Shown here: piece by piece, positions 58,279 through 64,000 of the stretch
Numbering within the stretch: the stretch's first letter is position 1
Layout: the number at the start of each line of letters is the position of its first letter
Source: Salarchaeum japonicum
GTDB lineage: Archaea; Halobacteriota; Halobacteria; Halobacteriales; Halobacteriaceae
DNA length: 64,000 nucleotides
Direction: 5' to 3'
Assembly (NCBI RefSeq): GCF_020614395.1
Contig: NZ_CP085324.1
Coordinates: forward strand, 1,431,564 to 1,495,563
Notes under the pieces: generated by a model
What the model saw: the letters and a program-made list of their open reading frames with translations, nothing else
Told to the model about the DNA's origin: nothing
Database searches by the model: none
Position numbers and translations under genes: made by a program

Positions 58279-60371
58279 ATGGAGGAGCGAACCGGGGATG
58301 TGTTCGACGACGCGGCCGGTATCGGCGCGCGAATCGACACGCCCCCGCAGGGGGGGTTGTCGGTGTTCGACCCCATCGGTCGAACGCGGATTCGCGTCGA
58401 GACGGACGCGGAGAACGTCCGACAGCAGGGCGCGGAAGACCGGTTCCCGATGCCGCTCGACGCGGCGGTTTCGTTCCGAACGGACACCACACGTTCCCGG
58501 TGGTGGTCGCGATTCACGTCCGGCAGGCGGACGGGACGCACGTCACGCAGACCGACCACTTCGCGTTCGAGGAACTGCCCGCGGGCGAGTACGTGCTCGA
58601 CCTCGCGGCCCCGATAAAACTCTACGTGCGCGCGGCGGGGCCGATGACGGTTCGGTCGGACGCGGACACGACGGTCATCGACTTCGACGGGGAGACCCGG
58701 GTGGCGGTCGGGGCGCGGTCGTTCCACGATTCGCCGGCGGGGACGGTGACGACGACCGACGACCCCCGCGACGTGATGGCGGCGGTGAACGCGTTCGGAC
58801 ACGCGCTGAAGACCCAGGAGCCGTCGCGGTCGTACCCGACGCTCCGCGGCCACCCGCCCCGTCTCGAACGCGGGGACGAACTCGTGATTCCGCCCGCCCT
58901 GAAAGCCCCGGAGACGGACGTTCGGATGGCGGTTCCGCCGCGGTTCGAGTACATCTATCCGGCGGTGTCGCTCGCGTACTATCTCGGCGCGCGACTGGTG
59001 CCCGGCGAGACGCCGGAGATTCGAACCGCGGACGGGTTCACGTACTCGCTCGACCGCGAGGCCGGGTACGAGCGGACGGTCGCGCGCACGCTGAAGCAGG
59101 TGTTCGTGTTGGACTGCGTGGCGCGCACGGAGGGCTACTACGAGGTGCCGTTGTTCGAGCGCGCGGCGCTCGAAGCGTCCCTCGACATCTCGTTCCCGGA
59201 CGCCCGGGAGGCGTCGCCGACGGAGCGCCTCGCCACGTACCTCTCGGTGCCGTTCGAGGCCGTGGAGCCGTACTGTCCGACGTGGAAGCACACGGCGGAC
59301 GTGACGCCGAGCGCGGACTACCTCGAACTCCTCCCCTACCTCGTGGACGAACTCGCGGTGGTGCGGACGCCGACGGACGACGCGGTCGCGAGCGCGACCG
59401 AGCAGGCGGAGACGGTGCGCGAGTTCTACCGCGCGACGGACGGCGGAACGAACGGCGGCCGGTACGTCCGGCCGGCCGCGGCGGACTCCGTCGAGCAGTC
59501 GTGGGCGGGCGAGGGCACGCCCATCGGCGCGAGCAAGGCGATGGTGGAGGCGTACGAGAACCGCATCAACCGCTCGCTCGCGGCCGGCGACATCAGCATC
59601 ACCGTCGTCTGCAACGACGCGGACATGGTCGAGGAGCGGGACATGACGCACACGGTGTACGGGTCGCGCGACCAACTCCCGTTCGACGTGCGCCAGCACG
59701 AACGCCTCACGAAGGCGGAACTCAAGGAGGTGTTGGCGGCCGAGACGGACTTCCTGCACTACATCGGCCACATCGACGAGGAGGGTATCGAGTGCGCGGA
59801 CGGGAAGCTCGCGCTCGACGACATCGAGACGACGGGCGTCGATGCGTTCTTCCTGAACGCGTGTTCGTCGTATCGCGCCGGTTCGAAGCTCGTGGAGGCG
59901 GGCGCTATCGGCGGTATCGTCACGCTGAGCGACGTGTTGAACAACGCGGCGGTGACGATGGGGCGGACGCTCGCGCGCCTCCTGAACGTCGGGTATCCGC
60001 TGAACGTCGCGCTCGAAACCGCGCGCAACGAGAGTTACGCGGGCGGCCAGTACGTCACCGTCGGGGACGGCGGCCTCGGCATCGTCCAACCGGAGTCGAA
60101 CCTCCCCGACCTCGTGGAGGTGACAGACGTGCGGGACGACACTGTGGACATCACGTACCGGACGTTCCTCACGCGGTCGTTCGACCTCGGGACGATGATG
60201 GCGCCGACGATACGGAACGAGTCGATGTACTATCTCGCGCCGGTGAAGGACGGACTGACGTACACGCTGAGCGTCGAGGAACTAGTGGAGTTCGTGCAGC
60301 AACAGACGCCGATTCGGTTCGAGGGGTCGTTACACTGGGCGGATACGTTCGATTTCTCGCGGTTGGATTAG
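58279..60371 (+). CDS. CHAT-like (caspase-fold) peptidase-family protein, interrupted by one frameshift
   Basis: From the ATG at 58279 about 69 codons match the N-terminal domain of the paralogues (RFPMPLDAAVSFRTD). The frame then shifts by one base at about 58483-58491 and stays open to 60371 for a further about 625 residues. Restored, the protein is about 695 residues: N-terminal domain with SYPTLRGHPP, helical middle, and a C-terminal caspase-like domain with the dyad H in LHYIGHI (codon 59769-59771) and C in FLNACSSY (codon 59862-59864), plus a TLSDV...ARLLN.GYPLNVAL tail. CHAT domains are cysteine peptidases related to separase and caspases. Its TAG overlaps the stop of the convergent microprotein gene. 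Confidence 0.72.
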
Positions 60372-60508
60372 GGGCCGTTGATGGCGACGTTGCCGGCGGA
60401 GACTGCGCCCGTCTGGGCGAGGAGGAGCGTCATCGTGAAGAGGACGCCGATCATGCGGGGGTTGTCAGTGAGGAACGATGCGATCTTGCCCTGGTTGCTT
60501 TCGGACAT
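60368..60508 (-). CDS. 46-residue signal-peptide-like microprotein
   Basis: The small gene has a polar N-terminus (MSESNQGKIASFLTDNPR, net charge near zero), a hydrophobic stretch from about residue 19 to 36 (MIGVLFTMTLLLAQ) and an AxA-like TGAVSA site, leaving an 8-residue tail GNVAINGP. It may be a signal-peptide-bearing or single-pass membrane peptide. It resembles small haloarchaeal proteins listed as DUF7503 (from memory). The strongest AT-rich promoter of the window lies directly upstream. Its stop overlaps the CHAT-like gene's stop by four bases (TTAG), tail to tail. Confidence 0.7.
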   Translation of the reverse strand: MSESNQGKIASFLTDNPRMIGVLFTMTLLLAQTGAVSAGNVAINGP

Positions 60509-60567
60509 TGCAATCGTTCATATCACGGATTTTTAGATAAATATTTTTTATATATTCACACACGTGT
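60509..60567 (-). promoter_or_regulatory. AT-rich promoter of the microprotein gene
   Basis: Reading leftwards, a TATA-like TTTATCTA (60533-60541) centres 28 bp upstream of the ATG at 60508, fitting a leaderless start. Next to it lies a run of about 30 A/T bases, by far the most AT-rich in the window. An 8-bp palindrome ACACGTGT at 60560-60567 is a possible regulator site. The rest of the gap to 60696 holds the promoter of the binding-protein gene (CTTATGTG box at about 60661-60668). Confidence 0.6.
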
Positions 60568-60696
60568 CGTTCTAAAAAACTCCCGCGGGCGTCTTGTGCA
60601 CTCTTGCGCGACGGCTGTAGCAGATTTTGCCCGGTCTTCCCTGTGATACCACCACCCACACTTATGTGGTGTGTCCTGTAAGACCATACCGTACCA

Positions 60697-62061
60697 ATGG
60701 TTAACGAAGGTAGTCAGAACAACGATGGGCGTTGTTCTGGTAACGAACCGGAGGGGGATCGAAACATCGTTAGCGATGTCAGGGCGAACGCGGATCGGCG
60801 GACGTTCCTCAAGGGAACGGGCGCGGTCGGCCTCGCGGCGTCCGCTGGCTGTCTCGGGGGCAGCAGCAGCGGCGACGCGCCGAGCGGTACGTTCACGGTC
60901 GGCGTCCTCACCTCGCACACGGGCACGGAGAACCCCATCGGGAACTCCATCGCGCGCTCCGCCGAACTCGCCGCGGAGGAGCTGAACGCGGACGGCGGCG
61001 TCCTCGGGAACGACGTGGAGGTGTCCGTGAAGACGACGAACGAACAACCGCAGCGCGGGAAGACGAAGTACGAGGAACTCACGGTCAGCGAGGACGTGGA
61101 CTTCACGACCGGCGTGTTCACGAGCGAAGTCCTCCTGAACATCATGGACAGCATCGCCAGCCAGCAGAAAGTCCACATGACCGCGGGCGCGGCGACCCCC
61201 GAGGCATCCACGATGCTGACCGAGGACTACGAGCAGTACAAGTACTGGTTCCGCACCGGCCCCGTGAACGCGCACTTCCTCGGCGCGAACATGGTGGACT
61301 TCGCGGAGGCGAACTTCTCCGACATGGGCTGGGACTCCGTCTACGTCCTCACCGAGGACTACACGTGGACCGAACCCGTGGACGAAGTTCTCCGGAACCA
61401 GCTCGCGGACGCCGGCGTCGAAGTCGCGGGCATGAAGCGGTACGCGGGCGAGACGAGCGACTTCTCCACCATCTACGACCAGGTGGAGGCGTCCGGCGCG
61501 GACGCCGCGTTCGTCGCGATGGCGCACTCCGGTAGCACCGCCATCGTCCAGTACGCGAAACAGCAGCGGCCGTTCGCGTTCGGCGGCATCCACGTGCCGA
61601 TGCAACTCCCCTCGTACTGGAGTCTCGTCAACGGCGCGTGCGCGTACGGCATCACGCAGAACACCGCGACTCCGGAGTCCGAAATCACGGAGAAGACGGT
61701 TCCCTACGCGGAAGCGTACAACGAGAAAGTCGGGAAGTATCCCGTCTACACGGGCTACATCGCGTACGACGCCGTGAAGCAGTACGCCGCCGCGGCCGAG
61801 AGCGCGGACTCCCGGAACCCCGACGACATCGTCTCGGAACTGGAGAGTTCGAGCTTCACCGGCACCGCGGGCACCCTCCGGTACTACGGCCAGGACGAGG
61901 AGTACCCGCACGACATCGTGTACGACGAGACCGGGGAGAACGGCGTGAACCCGCTCTGGCTCCAGTGGAAGCCGAACGAGGACGGCGACGGCGGCAGTCA
62001 GACGGCGATCTACCCGGACAACCTCGCGTCGGGGTCGTACGAGAGTCCGCCCTGGGTGTAA
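60697..62061 (+). CDS. Branched-chain amino-acid/amide-type ABC transporter substrate-binding lipoprotein (Tat-exported)
   Basis: The 454-residue protein has a twin-arginine motif RRTFLK at 34-39, a hydrophobic segment and a lipobox with C52 (AASAGC), so it is exported folded by Tat and anchored by lipid outside the membrane, as usual for haloarchaea. The mature part is a type I periplasmic-binding fold with TFTVGVLTSHTG and GGVLGNDVEV. It belongs to the HAAT family that includes LivJ and amide/urea-binding proteins. The n-region before the arginines is unusually long (33 residues) and its DNA can form two hairpins. It is followed one base later by the permease genes. Confidence 0.92.
   Translation: MVNEGSQNNDGRCSGNEPEGDRNIVSDVRANADRRTFLKGTGAVGLAASAGCLGGSSSGDAPSGTFTVGVLTSHTGTENPIGNSIARSAELAAEELNADGGVLGNDVEVSVKTTNEQPQRGKTKYEELTVSEDVDFTTGVFTSEVLLNIMDSIASQQKVHMTAGAATPEASTMLTEDYEQYKYWFRTGPVNAHFLGANMVDFAEANFSDMGWDSVYVLTEDYTWTEPVDEVLRNQLADAGVEVAGMKRYAGETSDFSTIYDQVEASGADAAFVAMAHSGSTAIVQYAKQQRPFAFGGIHVPMQLPSYWSLVNGACAYGITQNTATPESEITEKTVPYAEAYNEKVGKYPVYTGYIAYDAVKQYAAAAESADSRNPDDIVSELESSSFTGTAGTLRYYGQDEEYPHDIVYDETGENGVNPLWLQWKPNEDGDGGSQTAIYPDNLASGSYESPPWV
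60715..60779 (+). promoter_or_regulatory. Two consecutive inverted repeats inside the 5' coding region of the binding-protein gene
   Basis: CAGAACAACG (60715-60724) and CGTTGTTCTG (60730-60739) form a perfect 10-bp stem with loop ATGGG. ACATCG (60764-60769) and CGATGT (60774-60779) form a 6-bp stem with a four-base loop. Both lie within the first about 28 codons, before the Tat motif. They could be regulator sites or an mRNA structure controlling translation. Confidence 0.5.
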
Positions 62062-62062
62062 G

Positions 62063-62926
62063 ATGGCGCTGCCACTGACCGACGTCGTCGCGAACGCCGT
62101 GATGATGAGCGCGCTGTACGCGCTCGTCGCCATCGGCTTCACCCTCATCTTCGGGGTGGGCGGCGTCCTCAACCTCGCGCACGGCGCGACCGTCACCATC
62201 GGCGCGTTCAGCGCGTACTACGTCTCGGAAGTGTTCGGGTACAGCATCTGGGTGGGCGCGCTCGCCGCGCTCCTCGTGCCCGCACTGTTCAGCGCGGCGC
62301 TCTACCGGGGGATGATTCGGCGCGTCGAGGACGACCCGATAACGGTGATGATTCTCACGCTCGTCACCGCCATCGCCGTCGAGGAGATCATCAAGACCGT
62401 GTTCGGCACCCAGCCCGCGGTCATCTCCTCCCTGCTCACAGGACAGGTGTCCATCGCGGGCGGCATCCAGGCGAACAACCTCCTCGTGTTCGGGCTGTCC
62501 TGGGTCATCATCGGCCTCCTGTTCTTCGCCATCAACTACACGAAGACGGGGAAGGCCATCCTCGCGACGAGCATGTCCACGAAGGGCGCGTCCCTCGTCG
62601 GCATCGAGAGCGACCGCATGTACCTCTACACGTGGGTGCTCGCGGGCGCGTTCGCCGGCCTCGCCGGCCTCTTCCTCGGGTCGATTCAGACCGCGTCCTG
62701 GAGCATGGGGCGTTCGCCGCTCGTGCTGTCGTTCAGCATCGTCGTGCTCGGCGGCATCGGCTCCATCCGCGGGAGCGTCATCGGCGCGTACATCATCGGC
62801 TTCCTGGAGACGTTCACGATGTCGTACGTGGACTCCTCGCTCAGCGGCCTCGCGTCGCTCGTGGTACTGGTCTTGATACTGCTCGCGAAACCCGAAGGCC
62901 TGTTCGGCCGTGAATTCACCGAGTGA
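62063..62926 (+). CDS. livH: ABC transporter permease, LivH type
   Basis: The 287-residue membrane protein has about eight helices and the LivH signatures FTLIFGVGGVLNLAHGATVTIGAF near the N-terminus and GKAILATSMSTKGASLVGIE with VLGGIGSIRGSVIGAYIIG in the EAA-like cytoplasmic loop. It forms half of the transmembrane channel for the HAAT-type uptake system and docks the ATPases. It starts one base after the stop of the binding-protein gene. The ATPase genes are expected beyond the right edge. Confidence 0.92.
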   Translation: MALPLTDVVANAVMMSALYALVAIGFTLIFGVGGVLNLAHGATVTIGAFSAYYVSEVFGYSIWVGALAALLVPALFSAALYRGMIRRVEDDPITVMILTLVTAIAVEEIIKTVFGTQPAVISSLLTGQVSIAGGIQANNLLVFGLSWVIIGLLFFAINYTKTGKAILATSMSTKGASLVGIESDRMYLYTWVLAGAFAGLAGLFLGSIQTASWSMGRSPLVLSFSIVVLGGIGSIRGSVIGAYIIGFLETFTMSYVDSSLSGLASLVVLVLILLAKPEGLFGREFTE

Positions 62927-62928
62927 CG

Positions 62929-64000
62929 ATGTCGGACACACTCACCTCGAAGCTGAACCCGCTGTCGCTCCCGCTCCGCCAACAACTCGGCCTGCTCGCG
63001 CTCGCGCTCCTGGGCCTCACGCCGTTCTGGATGGGGTTCCTGTACGCGGGCGACCAGGGCCTCCTGCACATCCGCACCATCACGATAGCGATGTTCATCG
63101 GGATGTTCGCGATGAGCTGGGATTCGGTGTCGGGCTACACGGGCCAGATAAGCTTCGGTCACGCGGTCTTCTTCGCCATCGGCGGGTACGGGAGCGCCCT
63201 CCTGAACCTCGGGTGGGGCGTCCCGCCGGTCGCGGCGGTCGCGCTCGGCACGGTGCTGGCGGCGGTCGCCGGCCTCCTCATCGGCGTGCCCGCGCTCCGC
63301 CTCGAAGGCCCCTACCTGTCGCTCGTGACGCTGGTCGCGCCGCTCATCCTCCTCCAGATATTCATCTTCCGGAGCGACGTGTTCGGCGGCGAACTCGGCA
63401 TCTCGAACCCCGACCCGCTCGTCTCGACGAGTGGGTTCGCGCAGGAGACGTACGTGTTCTTCTACGTCGCGTTCGCGCTGTTCGTCGCGATACTCGCCGT
63501 CCTTCTCGCGGTGACGCGCTCGGACGCGGGGTCCGTGCTCACGGCGATTCGGGAGGACGAGGACGCCGTTGCGGCGTCCGGCCTGAACCCGGCGAAGTTC
63601 AAGACGTTCGCGTTCGTGCTGTCCGCGAGCGTCGGCGGGCTGGCGGGCGCGGTGTTCGTGCACACGCCGATGGCGAGTCCGACGCCGAGCCAACTGCTCG
63701 CGCAGACGGTGAGCATCGAAGTCATCATCGCCGCCGTCCTCGGCGGGATGGGAACCATCGTCGGCGCGGCGCTCGGCGGGATGTTCCTCAGCGTCTTCCG
63801 CAGCCAGCTCAGCAACGTCGGCCTGACCGTTCCCGGTCTCGACGTGAGCGTCGGCGACCTCGACCTCGTCATCTTCGCCGTCGTCACCCTGATAATCCTA
63901 TTCGCGCTCCCCGGCGGCGTGCTCCGCTGGGGGTTGGTCGCGGGCCGGAAGCTCATCGGGGCGGACAGCGCGGCCGCTGACGGCGGCCGGACGCCGGTCG
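62929..64000 (+). CDS. livM: ABC transporter permease, LivM type, 3' end cut by window edge
   Basis: About 357 residues are visible from the ATG at 62929, two bases after the livH stop, running off the right edge. LivM landmarks: AMSWDSVSGYTGQISFGHAVFFAIGGYGSALL, ALRLEGPYLSLVTL, and LTAIREDEDAVAASGLNPAKFKTFAFVLSA, with VLGGMGTIVGAALGG. It is the second channel half of the uptake system. The visible part is already full LivM length, so only a short C-terminal tail is missing. Confidence 0.92.
   Translation, partial: MSDTLTSKLNPLSLPLRQQLGLLALALLGLTPFWMGFLYAGDQGLLHIRTITIAMFIGMFAMSWDSVSGYTGQISFGHAVFFAIGGYGSALLNLGWGVPPVAAVALGTVLAAVAGLLIGVPALRLEGPYLSLVTLVAPLILLQIFIFRSDVFGGELGISNPDPLVSTSGFAQETYVFFYVAFALFVAILAVLLAVTRSDAGSVLTAIREDEDAVAASGLNPAKFKTFAFVLSASVGGLAGAVFVHTPMASPTPSQLLAQTVSIEVIIAAVLGGMGTIVGAALGGMFLSVFRSQLSNVGLTVPGLDVSVGDLDLVIFAVVTLIILFALPGGVLRWGLVAGRKLIGADSAAADGGRTPV

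Noticed and set aside
1-64000. CRISPR arrays, rRNA, tRNA or intact insertion sequences
   Set aside because: I found no regularly spaced repeats, no tRNA-like TTCRA/cloverleaf in the gaps and no transposase motifs; short gaps were read by eye only.

Overview
The window is a high-GC (about two thirds G+C), very gene-dense stretch of chromosome from a haloarchaeon (class Halobacteria). The proteins are rich in Asp and Glu. Many genes start directly at ATG or GTG about 25-30 nt downstream of a TATA-like box, without a ribosome binding site, as expected for leaderless haloarchaeal transcripts. Several families seen here are typical of or restricted to Halobacteria (AglJ-type glycosyltransferase, archaeal GTP cyclohydrolase IIa, fused ADP-forming acetyl-CoA synthetase, Tat lipoprotein binding protein). 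I saw no rRNA, tRNA, CRISPR array or intact insertion sequence.

Layout. (1) 1-14.8 kb is a surface-glycan region: a sugar-1-phosphate nucleotidyltransferase (cut by the left edge), a MOP/Wzx-type flippase, nine glycosyltransferases (GT2, GT4 and DxD types), a GtrA-like membrane protein and an AglJ-like enzyme, with a VapBC toxin-antitoxin pair inside. The part from about 2.2 to 5.7 kb is clearly more AT-rich than the rest and contains an FkbM-type methyltransferase broken by several frame disruptions, suggesting horizontal acquisition and decay. (2) 14.8-38 kb is mostly housekeeping: small haloarchaeal proteins, nitrilase-family hydrolase, old-yellow-enzyme reductase, TrkH, an MFS exporter, an NCS2 nucleobase permease, a ZIP transporter, ADP-forming acetyl-CoA synthetase, an aminotransferase, triosephosphate isomerase, DNA polymerase IV, GTP cyclohydrolase IIa, a PAS histidine kinase, a MaoC pair, aldehyde dehydrogenase and aldo/keto reductase. 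(3) 43-57.5 kb is a catabolic region: acyl-CoA synthetase, acyl-CoA dehydrogenase, crotonase-fold protein, MaoC hydratases, three SDRs (counting 39.1 kb), a FAD-linked glycolate/lactate-type oxidase and two different thiamine-diphosphate enzymes. It is followed at 60.7 kb by a branched-chain amino-acid/amide-type ABC uptake system that runs off the right edge.

The most unusual content is a family of three related proteins. An apparently catalytic CHAT-like (caspase-fold) protein is encoded at 58.3-60.4 kb. A full-length paralogue at 40.6-42.6 kb has both predicted catalytic residues replaced. A shorter paralogue next to it (39.8-40.5 kb) keeps only the N-terminal domain. The catalytic member sits between a RecA/KaiC-like protein without a recognisable P-loop and a convergent 46-residue signal-peptide-like microprotein. 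It is also split by a one-base frameshift near its N-terminus. I consider this three-gene cluster the best candidate for an undescribed system.

The second notable item is a dispersed non-coding element present twice (19.6 and 50.7 kb), each copy directly after a stop codon. The two copies share conserved end blocks and hairpins that differ in sequence but keep pairing and the same TCC loop.
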